Source: Chrysoporthe austroafricana
Lineage: Eukaryota > Ascomycota > Sordariomycetes > Diaporthales > Cryphonectriaceae
Length of the DNA: 64,000 bases
Assembly: GCA_001051155.2 (NCBI GenBank)
Contig: JYIP02000001.1
Coordinates: 2,170,001-2,234,000, forward strand
Direction: 5' to 3'
Shown one piece after another: positions 33,560 through 47,100 of the stretch. The notes beneath the pieces were generated by a model that was given only the letters and a program-made list of their open reading frames with translations, made no database searches and was not told the DNA's origin. The translations under genes were made by a program, and so were the position numbers. Each line of letters begins with the position of its first letter. Position 1 is the stretch's first letter.

Positions 33560-34059
33560 ATTAATAAAGATAAGCTTATAAGATTTAAGCAATACTATTA
33601 TTATAATTGCGGCTTTTGCTTATTAAGACTATATTAATATTCGAGCAAATATTTTTACTTTTACCGTAATGCTATTAAAATAACCAAATCGTAAAAATAA
33701 TTTTGAATTTAAAATATTCATTTCGTAAGGAATATTATATTCTTGCTTTAATAGGATATTTGCTTCTAATCGATTTAATACTTAAGTTCTTATTCGAATA
33801 CGAAATATAATTAAATAGCTATACTTATTGCTTTAAAAATATATATCGAATTTAGTTTAGCTTTTTATTAAAGATTAATTTACGCTTTTAAGTTTAGCTT
33901 TTATATTCTAATTTACTTTAGCTTTAAGGAAATATGCTAGCAATTCTTTAGCAATAGTATAATAATTAGCGTTTATATTAATATAAACTTTTATATTTAG
34001 CCTATTCGAATATGCATACGTATAGCTACTGCTATAATAAAGCTTAGCTATAAGTATAA

Positions 34060-36840
34060 AACTATTATACTTTAAAATTTTTTTTTTATATAATAACTTT
34101 AATAAAATCTTATAATTAATTAAATAGCTATATAAAATACTTAATATAAAATATGCTTTTGTTTATAAATAATTTTATTTTTTCGGCCTGAAAAATCTAT
34201 ATATCGTTTTCGATTATTATATTTTCTTTATTAGCATATTTTTCCGAATTGTTATTTCGCTTTTATAAATTTTCGCTATTTTCCATCTTTTTAATTTATT
34301 TATTGCTATTAGCTATAAATAAATCCTTATTTACAGGAAAATAGCCTTTTCGACTTAGCTTATACTTTTTATTTAAATTATATTATAATTTTCCGTTATC
34401 GATATTAAAATTTGCTAAAGTTAATTAGACTAAACGTTTTTTAGCATTTTTTATACAAATTGATAATTAAAACGCAATTAGAAATTCCGGTTTTTTGAAA
34501 TTAAACTTTTGCTATTATCTATAATATTAATTAATATTTTCCTGGCTATATTAGAAATATTTTATTATTTAGCTATTCGCTCTTATAATTAATTCCGAGC
34601 ATTTATTAACTTTTGCTATTATTTTAGTAAAAGCTTTCGGAACTCGTATTCCGAAATATATTTAATACTTTTAAATAAATTTGGCTAATTAAGTATCTTT
34701 ATTAAACGAGATAAATATTTAAGTCTTTAAAGCTTAAATTTTCTAAAGCATTTTAAGAATATATTGACTAGGAAATAAATATTAATATTAGAAAAATTAG
34801 CAGCCGATTACGTAACTTTTTATACTAATTACGCGAGTTTATAAAATTATTTCGTTATGTAATCTGATTCGAAAATATATTATATTTCTTGTTTCGCTTT
34901 AAGACGTTTTTCGAAATTTTTCGTATTTTTATTTCGACTAAGTTTATCGAAATATTTAGCTATTAGTTCTTTATCGATCCGATTCCAAATATTTTTAGCT
35001 AAATACGAATTTGAATATTCGGCTAGCTTAATAAATCGATAAATATAATAAGTAAATTCTAGAATATTGCGATTATTTCGTATATTTTTTCTAGAATATT
35101 ATTGGGCATTTAGCAAGTGCTTTATAGTTTTCTGTAATATAAAAAAATCTCTTTTCAATTACTTTTTCTATTAGCTTTAATTATACTTGTATAAAGTAAA
35201 ATCTTTATATTCTTAAAAAGATAATATAAAATAAAATTAAGTATATACTAAGCAAGCGGGTAAATAAAAGCTGAAATATTTAATGTATTCTATATCTTTA
35301 GCTATATATGTTTTATACTGGTTTATAAAAGCTTGAGAATTTTTCCAGATAATAATTTTATTATTTATAATAAATACGATTATTAAATTAGTATAATCGT
35401 TTTAATTTTTATAAAATCGGAATTGCTTTATAATTGTATTTTTAAATTCTTTATTAATATTAATAAGCAATGCTATAAATTTAAATAAATTAAGCTAATA
35501 TACTCGGAGATTTTTAAATTACTTATAGCCGAATAATAAGTTTTGAAAATTATTGCTTTTATTATTGCTAGAATCCGATAAATTCGGTAATTTATTTAGC
35601 TTATTAACTAGTTTCTTTTGAAAATTAAAATTAATTTTAATATTTAATTGAAAATTGAAAAATAGTTTTTAATTTGATTAACTTCTTGCTTTTAATATAA
35701 ATATTTGCTAGATATATTCCTTAATATTAAAAAATGCCGGTTTAATAAAGCGATATCTATTGCTAGCATATTATTTTGCGGCCGAAATAGAAAAAAGTTC
35801 TTTAATAAATTCCGATTAAAATGCTTGTATATTAAAAGCTTATTATAATTAGAATATTTTCTTAAACTTAATATATACTGCTTTTTCCGAAATAAAGCCG
35901 TTTTAATAAATTCCTTTTATTTCAAATTGCTATAAAAACTAGTTTAATAAGCTAATAATTAAGAGAAAAAGAGTTAAGTATTTCTGAAAAATAGTAATAT
36001 AATTATCCGATTTTCTTTTATTTAACCTTTTTTCTTTATAATCTTTTTCCTTAAAAAGCTATAAATAATCCAATAAACTCGATTAAAGCATTAATATGCT
36101 TTTTGCTATAAAATTTATAAAATTAACCGGAATAGCTATAATAGAATTTTATTTGAAAATATTCCGATTTTAAGCTCTTATTAAAAGAAAAAAATGCGTT
36201 TATTTCCTGGAATTAGTTATTTTCTTTTGCTTTTATTTATTTTTCTTATTATAGCTAAAAAAATTTTAAATTTTCGGTCGAATATAAATATAAATAAATA
36301 TACTTAATTCTATTATCAATATTAATATATTTAAATATATAATACTTTCAGTTTTTGATAAATTATTGCTAAGCCAATTCTTTTAATAAATTTTCCGAAT
36401 TATTAAATCGAAAAGTATTTTCGCTTTTATTTATTTTTATAAGTAATTATTATTGCTTTTTTTCCGTTATCGTTTCGGCAAGCTTCTGAAATTTTCGATA
36501 TTTGGAATAATCTTTTCAAAATATATTATTCTTTCCTATTTATTAAAATAGATTCTTATTGAAATTCGACTTTTTTCCCTTTTGAATTCATTGCTTAAGT
36601 AGTAAAGGCTATTTTTACTTAATTACTTATACTTTTGCTTTTTGCAAAAGTATATTAGTTTCCTTAAGTATATTAGTTTCCTTAAAATTTTATTTCGCTT
36701 TTTTATATCGATCGGCTAAAAGTTTTCAGTTAATAAAAGCGTATACGATTTCAAAAAAGATTTTAATATTCGATATAACCCAATCCTTTTTTTCAAAATT
36801 ATTTAAAGCTTATATAAACTTATATATTTAAACGGAATAT
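34060..36840 (-). pseudogene. A4 gag-like ORF1
   Basis: Full-length gag region on the minus strand, equivalent to A7 60400-63100. It is saturated with stops; only short stretches such as the ADRYEKAKQN-like N-terminus (about 36700) can be recognised. No longer interpretable on its own. Confidence 0.55.
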
Positions 36841-37132
36841 TTAATTTCAATATAATTAATAAATTGCAATAATAAAATATTATTATTAGTAATTGTTATA
36901 ATAAATTAGCAATAAATTATTAATAAATAATTATAATATCTTTTATAAGAATATTATTTCTATAAAAGCCGATATTTTATAGAACCGATATTTTTATAAA
37001 AGCCGATATTTTATAAAATCGATATTCTTATAAAAGCTGTTGTTCTAAAAAGCTGTTGTTCTATAAAGCCAATAATCGAAACCCGATTATACAGTAAAAA
37101 CATATAAAATATAGCTATTAATTAATAGTAAA

Positions 37133-37330
37133 CGTATTAAAATATATTATAAAATATAATTCCTTTAAGAAAGTAAATTATGCTAAAAGTATATTAAGGC
37201 ATTATATAAGCCTTTTAATAAAAGTATAATATTTATTTAATAAATTTATTGCATATTTATTAAGGGATTTATTATAAATTTACTAAGCAAATCTATTATA
37301 AATTTATTACGTTTATAAGTTTTGCTATTA
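37133..37330 (-). repeat. 5' LTR of A4
   Basis: Family A LTR in reverse orientation, slightly shorter than the 207-bp type. Outer end abuts B6. Confidence 0.8.
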
Positions 37331-37600
37331 ACGATTCTTTTGAAACGACTTTTTGCGAAATCGATCTTATTGTAAATAGTTCTGAATTGAATGCTATAAT
37401 ATTTAAAATAAGCTTTAAATTAAATTAAAAAGGCTTAAAAGTTTTTACGAATACTTTTATAAAGCCCGGGCTTATCGAATTTAAAAGCTTTAGCTTATTA
37501 AAAGGCATTAAAGCGGAAGATTTTGTTTTTAACTTTTTCGAATTGCTAATATAAAGCTATATTTTATTTTTAAAATTATTTATTAGTAAAAATAACCGGG
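37331..37600 (-). mobile_element. Family B fragment B6 (gag start)
   Basis: The reverse complement matches B1 gag from about 17510 to 17780 (TYDKIDF-like and KNEIIRFNAF-like segments). It stands head-to-head with the same gag segment of B3 (about 38130-38410), separated by the B3 LTR, so the two can form an inverted repeat. Confidence 0.7.
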
Positions 37601-38039
37601 TATTATAAATTAATATGCAAATTAGCACCGGATAAATAAAACTTAACCGATATTAAAACTTTAATATAACGGGATAAACCTGGAAAAGCTTATATAAACA
37701 AGGGTTCAAGTTAATAAAATAAAGCTTATTAAATTATTAAATAAGCCAGTAAGCCCGGCTTACTAGATTATTAAGTAAGCTGATAATCCTTAGCTGAAAA
37801 GCTAAATATATAAGGAACGGACGTCTATTAAATAGTTTACTATAGCTTTCCAATCGTAAATCTAAATATTACTTAAACCTTAAGAATTATTCAAATAATA
37901 GCCGCTCTAAGCTTATAAACCTTGCGAAAACTCTATTAAAGTATTTCCGTTATTTAAAGCTTATACTTAATATCGTTCTTATTAATATAAACCTTTTGAC
38001 TTTACAATATATTTTAGGATTGCTATAGCGTTTATAATA
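37601..38039 (+). repeat. 5' LTR of B3 (439 bp)
   Basis: Starts TATTATAAATTAATATGC and ends gcgtttataata. U3 contains the palindromic set aagccagtaagcccggctta and ttactagattattaagtaag. TATA box near 37806. Confidence 0.85.
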
Positions 38040-38089
38040 TTTTTACGACTCTTATTTAAGAACGGTTTAATATATATTCCTTAAGCAAT

Positions 38090-39788
38090 ACCGGAAATAC
38101 GATAACGCTTTAAATTCCGTTTTCTTTTAGCAATTAAGCTTTTCAAGAAAAAGCCCTAATTATCTTTATTAATAAGCAATTCCAGAAATAGAATATAGCC
38201 TTATACTAATAGCTTAAAAAAGTTAAAAACGAAATCTTTCGCCTTAATGCCTTTTAATAAGCTAAGGCTTTTAAGCTCGATAAGCTTAAGCCTTATAAAA
38301 GCAGTCGGGAAAACCTTTAAGCTTCCTTAATTCAGCTTAAGGCTTATTTCAAGCATTATAGCATTTAATTTAAAACGACTTACGACAAAATCGATTTCGT
38401 AAGAAATCGCTTTGAAAGAATCGTATTCTAATAATAAGAACTAACCTTTTGCGATTACTTGAATAATAGCGAAGCTTTTCGTTCCGAAAAAATTAAGCGT
38501 ATTTTTCAGTATTATTTCAATTTCGAAATAGCCTTTGCAAAAACTTTCGGAAACCCGGACGAATAACGTATTGCAGTACGGCAATTAAAAGTATTCCGAT
38601 AAACTAGTTCGGCTGCAAATTATATAGCTAAATTCAAACAAATCGTAACTTATTTCGATTATGAAAATAAACTTCTTATAAATGCTTATTATGCAAAACT
38701 TAAAGAAGAAGTTAAAAACGAACTTTATAAAGAAAACCGATTTGAAAAATTCAGTAAGTTTATTAATAAAGCAATTCGTATTGATAACCGACTTTATAAG
38801 TATCGATAATAGCGATAAAAGAACTATAGTAATGCCTTAAAGTATTAGCCGAACTTTAAGAAGCGCAAATTTTAGCAAAAAAATCGGAATAATATAGCTT
38901 ATTTAAACATTACGTATACCGGACTAATAGAATTAAATACTTTCATATGCAAATAATGCAAAGGAATTACTTGCTATAATTGTAGCAAGAAAAGCTATAT
39001 CGCTCGCAATTGCTATTAGGAAAGAAAGAAACGAGAATAGAAACCAGTTTCGGAAAAACAAGTTAATATCGCTTAATAATAAGAATCCAATTAACTGAAT
39101 AATAACGTCTTGCCAGACCAAATAGCGAATTCTAATTATAGCAGTATAAGCTAAATAGCTTATTATTAAGATTATTGCTTACTATATTTCTTAGCGAAAG
39201 AAAGTTCAAAATAGTTTTTATACAAACTAAAAAAATAGAAATAATTCGCTATAAGAAAGAAAAGCCCTTTTTACGATACGGCTATAAATAGCAGCAATTT
39301 AGATTATTCGTTTAACCTATTAAATATTAAAGAAGCAGACTTAGAAAGGTTTCCTTTAAATTATTATTTTGAACGATAATAGGAAATAATAATAAAAGAA
39401 GAATTCAATATTATAAGCATTAGCGCTTTTACGCTAAATGCTATATTCGAAAAAACTATATTGCAAAATAAGCAGCCGGACGACTTATTAACCTTAATAT
39501 TAAAAGAAAAACTTAATACGGAAATAAAAAGATTAACGATTTAGCATATAAAATAAAATTATTAAAAGCGCGATAATTAAATAATCAAATATACGAAAGT
39601 CGGGCATTTAATTTACGGGTTTATTTTATAAGAACTCCTTTAAAGCATTTTATTTCAGAATAGCGAATATAAACTTTAAAAAGATAAGCGGATTAATTAC
39701 TTATACCCTTATTATTATAAACTTGCCTGGATATATTATATTTACTATAATTGCTAAATTATTATAAGCCCAATCCTGTAAGCTTATA
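38090..39788 (+). pseudogene. B3 gag
   Basis: Aligns with B1 gag throughout. It shows TFGNPDE, NYIAKFKQI and the knuckle C-Y-N-C-S-K-K-S-Y-I-A-R-N-C at 38972-39013, where the Gly positions and the His have changed but the Cys remain. The last ~30 bp before B4 (cccaatcctgtaagc) have no counterpart in B1. Confidence 0.75.
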
Positions 39789-40230
39789 TGTTATAAACTA
39801 TGGACCAAAGTATATAGTATAAAAAAAGGCTACTTAAATATTATATTCCCAGCCCTTTTAAAAAAATTCAAGAATATTTATATAAGCAAGGGTTAAAGTT
39901 AAATAAAATAAGGATTATCTGGATTACCGAATAAGCTAAGTAAGCATGCTTATTTTGCTTACTTAATAAGCTAAATAAGCAAATTAAAAAGCTGAATATA
40001 TAAGAATAGAATATTTATTAAATAGATTATTATAGTTTTTCAGTTGTAAATCTAAATACTATTTAGACTTTAAGAATTATTCAAGTAATAGCCGCTTTAA
40101 GCTTATAAATATTACGAGATTTCGATTTAAATATTTCCGATTATTTAAAGCTTATATTTAATACTGCTTTTATTAGCATAAACCTTTTAACCTTATAATA
40201 TATTTTAGGATTGCTATAGCATTTATAATA
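39789..40230 (+). repeat. 5' LTR of B4 (442 bp)
   Basis: Starts TGTTATAAACTATGGACC, retaining the ancestral TG, and ends gcatttataata. U3 contains nested palindromes built on ttagcttacttaataagc-like units (39930-39985). Confidence 0.85.
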
Positions 40231-40279
40231 TTTTTACGATTCTTGTTTAAAAACGGTTTAATATATACTCTTTAAGCAA

Positions 40280-41089
40280 TATCGGAAATACGATAGCGCT
40301 TTAAACTTTGTTTTCTTCTTATAACCAAGCTTTTTAGAAAAAAGCCCCGGTTATTTTTATTAACGAACAATTCCAAGAATAAAATATAGCTTTATATTAA
40401 TAGCTTAAGGAAATTAAAAACGAAGTTTTCCGTTTTAATGCTTTTTAGCAAATTAAGGCTTTCAAACTTAATAAGCTTAAATTTTACAAAAGCAATCGAA
40501 AAAACTTTCAGGCTTTCTTAACTTAGCTTAAAGCCTATTTCAAATATTACGGTATTTAATTCAGGATAATTTATAACAAAATTAATTTCGCAAGAAATCG
40601 TTTCGAAAGGATTGCATTCCAGTAATACGAGCTAACTTTCTGTAATTACTTAGATAATAGCGAAGCTTTTCGGTCTAAAAAAACCAAATATATTTTCTAG
40701 CATTATTCCAATTTCGAAACGGCTCTTACTAAAACATTCGGAAATTCAGATAAACGATATATTGCAATACAGCAATTAAAGGCATTTCGATAAATTAGCT
40801 TAGCCGCGAATTATATAGCTAAATTCTAACAAATTACAGCTTATTTGGATTATGAAAACGAACTTCTTATAAATGCTTATTACGCAAGACTTAAAGAAAA
40901 AATTAAGGATAAGATTTATAAGGAAAACCGATTAAAAGAATTTAGCAAGTTTATTAATAAAGCAGTTCGTATTAATAATCGGCTTGATAAGCGCCGATAA
41001 TAATAACAGAAAAATTATAGCAATATTGCGAAATATTAACCAAATTCTAAAAAGCGCAAATTTTAGCAAAAAAATCGAAATAATATAGC
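40280..41089 (+). pseudogene. B4 gag, N-terminal part
   Basis: Retrotrans_gag-like domain with TFGNSDK, AANYIAKFQQI and KEFSKFINKAVRI. It ends before the zinc knuckle because A3 starts at 41090 (next to aataatatagc). Confidence 0.75.
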
Positions 41090-41297
41090 TAATAATAAAT
41101 ATATTAAAATATATTATAAAGCATAATTCTTTTAAAAAGGTAAATTACGCTAAGAATATATCAAGGCATTATATAAGCCCTTTAGTAAGAGTATAGCATT
41201 TACTTAATAAGTTTATTATATATTTATTAAAGGATTTACTATAAATTTATTAAGCGAATTTATTATAAATTCATTACGTTTATAAGTTTTGCTATTA
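41090..41297 (-). repeat. 3' LTR of A3
   Basis: Reverse-orientation A LTR followed by the rc purine tract (aattgccggccctttataac). Confidence 0.85.
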
Positions 41298-41980
41298 ATT
41301 GCCGGCCCTTTATAACTTTTGTCTATAAAAGAAGCTAATAGTTAAGGACGTTTTGAGTAGCAATAGTATAATATAATAAGACTTTAAGTTATATAGCAAG
41401 GAAAAGCATAACGGCATTATTGGATAAAAGAGATTATATAGGAAATAATAATCGTTTTATAAAGCCGATTTATGCTAGAATCCTAATAAGTAAATATGCT
41501 TATGCCAGGAACTTGAATAACAAATATGCTTATGCCGGGAACTAAAAAGAAAACTTACTTATACTGGGAATTTAAAATTAATCTTCCATTACAATCGGTT
41601 TATGCTTGGGATGGATAAATATATATAATATTTATATATAATAAAGCTAGCCGATATTCAAATATATTTCGGTAATATTTAATTATATTTATTGCTGAAA
41701 TATTTAATATAAATATAATTAAAGATTAAAATTGCTTGTAAATATTAATAGAAAGTATAGCTTTTAAATAATAAAGTATTAAATAAGTATAATAATAATA
41801 AATGTAAAATGAAATTATAATAAAATATATCGGCATATAAAGCTAATAGCCGCATATAATTATTGTATAGCGATATTATAATTAGTCTTTAATATAAATA
41901 GCTAAATTTATAAATTATTAGAAAAAAGCAATATTATATGCTGCTAATAATATTATATTAATAAATAATAGCTATATTTA
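41298..41980 (-). other. 3' untranslated region of A3
   Basis: Equivalent to A1 6925-7606, with the short direct repeats cttatgccaggaact / cttatgccgggaact / cttatactgggaatt at 41510-41575. No gene is seen. Confidence 0.65.
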
Positions 41981-43855
41981 TTAATTAAGGGTAATTTCCT
42001 GGGCTTTAGCAATAATTTCAAAATTTAATAAATTGCAAAGGAATATAGCAAACAATTCTTCTTTTCTGATATAATTGCAAAAATTAATATAATTATAAAT
42101 ATCAAGTTATAAGATTTTAATTAGCTTATACGTTTGAATATAGGATTTAAAGCTTATTATGCGATTTTAGCATTATAAAGACCGAATAGCGCTAAAATAA
42201 TCTTTATTTTCGTTAGCTTATTTCTGAAAAGTAATATTGAAATCGTAATTTATATCGTTTTTAATAAAGATAATCTTGACAGCTTTGAAATCGTACTCGA
42301 AACGGAAAATTTAGTTTATAATAAAGTATAAGCCCGACCGGTTGGATAAAATAGTAAGATCAAAATCGCGAAATTAAGTAACGAATTCGTATATATATTC
42401 TCTTATAATAAAAAGGAAAAAATACTGGATACGATTATTATAGATTTCGATAATACCGAATTTAATATTATTATAAATGGCAAAGCTATTAATAATGTAA
42501 GAACGGTTAATACCGAAATTATTTCCCTAAATAAAATTATAGCGTATATATTCCTTGGATATATAAAAAGCTAGCATATGGTAATATACCGCGATTTCGG
42601 CTTTAATAGCTTTGGATTTAAGATTATATTTAATAAATAAGGCAAAGATAGCGCAAAGCGTAGCCCGTAAAGGCAAGGTATTATTAATACTGGCTCGGGA
42701 AGCCTTGCTTAGTATAGCTAACAGATTAGCTATATTCGGTAAATTATTTTCGGTTAAGTCGATAATATTATCTATAACTCGATAGTATTTGGCTAGCATT
42801 ATAAAGTTTCGCTCTATTATAGCAAATAAGCTTAGATTAGCGATTGGTATAATAAGTTTGGGAGCTTTAAGCTTAGCTAAAACTGGCTTGATATTTTTAA
42901 TTATTTTCTTTTAAGCAGTAAAGGCTATATTACGATTATATTCGTAAACTATAATAATTTCTGCTATATTGGCTGCATAGCGTACGGTATTTACTTCCTT
43001 TTTAATAAAATTGCTGCAATTGCTTAATATCGTTTATCTAATCTTATTTTTGATATAATAGCTATGCTTATCTTATAAGCAATCGTCTTTTAATATTATA
43101 ATAGGAAATAAAATGCGATAAGCTATTAATAAGGTATATAAGGCAAAGATAGGATTACGAACGGTAAATAAATTCGGAATAAATTTAAGCAATATTCCCT
43201 TAATAAAATTATTTATTAGTCTATTATTTATATTCTCGCTCGTAATATTATTCGTATTAGTAAAAGTATTTGGATAAAGCTCTTATTTTTCGTAAATAAG
43301 GCTAGAGCAATTAATTTATAATAGCATAAAGTATTATGAAATAAGCTTTTAAGCTTTCTTAATAATTAGCGGCCGATTAATATTGCTGCTATTTAGCTTA
43401 GTATTGGGAATATAAATATTATATTCAATCTTTCGGTTTACTATATCGGTATAACCTTTACTAATTAGCGCTTGACGAAAGGCTACTGTATAAGCTTTTT
43501 AATAGCGAAAGAAATCGCTTAAGTAGTTTTTCGTTACGTAAGTATTACGGTAGAAACGGCTTTTACTATTATACAAATATATAGCCTACCAATATCTTTC
43601 TAGGGAAAGACGGTTTTTAAGCGATATTTTATAAACGTATTTAGCATATTATATAGTCCTGCTTTTTCGGCAGACTTTGGAAAGTTCTTCTTAAGATATA
43701 AAGTATAATACTATATAGAAATTGGGCATAGCTAAATATACCGTTTCTTATTAATCTTGGTTTTACGGCAAGGCATTTATAGAAAGATACGACTTAATAA
43801 TCGCGTAATATATTTTAGTTTTAGTAATATTAATAGCCTTATTAGTACGGTCTTT
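41981..43855 (-). pseudogene. ORF2 of A3, full length
   Basis: Complete homologue of A1 ORF2 on the minus strand. A 90-codon open stretch (42527-42799) reads LAKYYRVIDNIIDLTENN, close to A1. At the codon where A1 has TAG (6478) this copy has CAG, which shows directly that the A1 stop arose from glutamine by C-to-T change. There is no recognisable domain. It sits about 250 bp downstream of the pol stop, in the same orientation. Confidence 0.6.
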
Positions 43856-44110
43856 GCGGGTTTATAGAAGCTTAACGGAATAAAGCGAAATTGATAATAA
43901 TATTGGCTTAATATTCAAAAATAGTATTCAAAAGTATAATGAAAGGTAATAATAACGGGACAATACGGCTAATTATAATAGATAGATAGAAATAATAATC
44001 GTAAGCGCGCTAATAAGAGGAAAAAAAATAAAATGAATTTACTAGCAGTTTACGAAATAATAGCTTTTTGCATTCGCCAGAAATTCATTTGCCTTACCTA
44101 GCAATTGCCT

Positions 44111-47100
44111 TTACCCTAACGCGCGCTTATTGCGTTACGGGTTTTTTCGATTTCTTAAAGCAAGTAAACTAGCTTATTCCAGTATACTTTCTGTTTATAA
44201 GTCGCGTTTTGGCTTGCTTTATTTTCGTAAAGCAGTTACGATAATATCTCCCGGTTTAAGGACTTTTTCTGCTAGTAGCTACTTTCGCTTTGCTCTTTCT
44301 TGCAATTCGGCTATAGCTTCGCATTTCTATTCGAAATTACGTATTATTTCGTCCGTATTCAGAGCATTACGGGGCATCCATATATTATAATAGCTAAAGT
44401 AGTTTATCCATTTTATTAAGTATTCAATTCTGCGCGAACTATATCTATACTTTCGCTTACGGCAGCTAATTATCCTTTCCAGCTCGTAATATTAATAATC
44501 TTCCAAGTACTTCTCGATATCCGGATCCTTTAATATATCTACTAGGTCCTAGTATATAGAGTTACGTTTATAAAAGTCCGTCTTAAAAAGGTTTGCAAGC
44601 GTTAATTGTATTACCGAAATTACTAAATAAATATTCATATAAGGAGCCAATTTCAATTTATATATTAAGTTCCCTATTTTTCGAATAACCTGAAAAAGTC
44701 TTATCCTTTATTATAAAAATTTCAGAAATAAATTACTTAGCAATAAATACCCGTAGCCCAAGCGAATATATACTTAATTATTTGGTTCGAAAATTATTTG
44801 GCAATAATGCTTATTATATTGCAATTTGGCTATTATTTGCGCTTTGGCAATAAAAAGTTAAGCTTCTTCCTGGAAGATTTCTTTTGCTAAGAATACTATA
44901 TCCTCTATTTACTAGCCCGATAATGGGTTAAATCCGAATAGTATTTGGCTAGCTAAATATTTTATAGCTCGATTATACGTATTATTCAAGTTGAATTATA
45001 ATGCCGGTATTATTTCGGTTTATTCTGTATTAGGGTAAGCGGTTATAAAATGCCGAATTGCTATTTCAATTATTCGGTTTTTTATTTCAGATTGCTTATC
45101 CGTTTGCAGATACGAGGCGGTAGAGTAGGCAAATTTCGTTCCGATAGCTTCCTATAAATATTTCCAGAATTCCGATAGGAATTTCAAATCTTTATTTAAA
45201 ATAATCCTCTTAGATATTCCCTAGCTAGTAATATAAAGTATCCGTAAAATAAGGGTTGCCCAGTCTGCTATATATTGCATTGCTTAATATAATAATCGTA
45301 GCTTTGGAATATTTATCCGTAATCGTAAAAAATGCATTTAGGAATAGCATTTTAGCCAGAGCCCATATAATATTTATAAATAATACTATTAGTAGTCTTA
45401 TAACAAAGTCTATAATAATAGTATAAAATAAAATTAATAGAGATAATATAAGCTGCATTTCTTTTAAAGGTTGCTATAAATCGTTTTTGTTCTCGTTACA
45501 GGCTCAATATATCGATATGTAATTGCGTATTTTAGCATAGCAGTATCTGATAACGTATCGATCCGTTAAGTCGTATTATATGCGGTTTATGCCGAAATAG
45601 TATTTTCTATCGTAAGCTTCTTTAATAAAATCCAATGCTACTTTATTCGGGATATATAATTATTATTTCCCGTAATAATCCTTGAGAAATAATAAGCTAT
45701 TATAATTTAATGTGAAAGGTAATCGGGCAACTTTATTTGAGTCTTTTAATTATTCGATTGTTTTGGACTATAAAGAGTATTTTTCGTATCCTTTCTTGAT
45801 GCGCCTTTTCATTTCGCTATCTATAGATATTTTACTGAAAATCTGGATGAGTTCGTCTTCCCATATCTTATCTAGAACGCTTTCGTTATCGATAGGTTTC
45901 TGAGTAAATAGTAATCTTGATATGGCATTTGCGAGAACGTTCGACCTTTGCCTTGGTCTTGTTTATTGTATTTATAAATAACGAATGGATAATGCCAACC
46001 GTCGCTGCATAGTCGGTAAGGATATAAATTGGCTTGGCTCGGTTCGATCTTATTATCGTCCGCAGTTTTTGTACTAGCTATACTAGATAAGCTACTTCTA
46101 GCTCTATAGGCCAGTACTTTCGTTCTGCTTCGTTAATCGTCTTGCTTAAGTAGAGGATTAGTTGTATAGCTATGCTTGCTATTAGCGATATTCCGTTCTA
46201 TATATAGTCGTTTGCTAATTGGAAAATAATACTTAAAAATCCCATTTCTTTAAACGTATTTAGCTAAATAAAGAGAGGTTTGTCTAGAATATAGTAAAAC
46301 AAAGTATTTTTAGCTTCTAAAGCTATTTTGAAATCGTAAAAACTATTAATTTCATCTAGTATTAAGTCGAAAGTAGCTTATATAATATAATTTCGCTATT
46401 TTATGCCTGAAAGTAAACAGTTCGATTAGCAAGCTTTGCTTAATATCTTAATTTTCCTTTTCTGAAATGGATTGATTCTATAACTATATCTAGGAATTAG
46501 ATAGCGTAAATATCCTATAAATCCAATAAACCTTTCCAGTTGCTAGAGTATTTTAAGGAATTCCAGGTCGCGAATAGCTTGTATCCAGGATTCCGTATTG
46601 GAAATTCCGAATCCGTCCATTTTGAATCCTAAGATCTGGATTGAAAAATATCCAAAAAACGATTTGGGTCCAGTTAATGAAATATTTTTGCGTAAAAATA
46701 GCAAGAAAATAGTTTATAAGTATTGCAAATAGTCTTATTTTATAATTAAATGAATAACGATATTGTTTATAAAAGCGAAAGCAAACTTATAATATAATTA
46801 TAAAAGTTAATTTATAAAATGCTAAATATAGAATAATAAATTTCGAAATCCTATAAGTAAAACTTTTATCCTTTCTTAATTATAATAATTGATAATAGTA
46901 AATCGGTCTTTATAATCTGGATATATTAAGAATTAATAGAAAAATTGCTATATATTTATTACTGTAATATATATTTTTCTTTTTAGCTATTTAATAATTT
47001 TTTATTATAATAGTAAAAGATAAGTATCGGGAACTGAAATTTTATTTAAAGCGTATAAATCAATTACTATACGTTTTTCTTTTAGCCATTTATATTTCTC

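Larger units (their letters stand above)
33560..37330 (-). mobile_element. Family A fragment A4: protease to 5' LTR
   Basis: Minus-strand A copy beginning just 3' of the protease (equivalent to A1 ~990) and running through protease (near 33985), gag (about 34060-36840), leader (array at 36945-37080) and LTR (37133-37330). It lacks the solo LTR pair present in A2 at the same site, so it shows the empty target (cttagctataagtat near 34035). The leader holds a small local duplication (tatattagtttcctta twice, about 36650-36680). It is among the most RIP-mutated copies. Confidence 0.8.
37601..39788 (+). mobile_element. Family B copy B3: 5' LTR and gag
   Basis: Plus-strand B element with LTR 37601-38039, leader, and gag to 39788, where the LTR of B4 has inserted. 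No pol survives. It is more RIP-mutated than B1. Confidence 0.8.
39789..41089 (+). mobile_element. Family B copy B4: 5' LTR and gag, 3'-truncated
   Basis: LTR 39789-40230, leader, then gag to 41089, where the full-length A3 begins. It lies in the same orientation as B3 and directly next to it. Confidence 0.8.
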
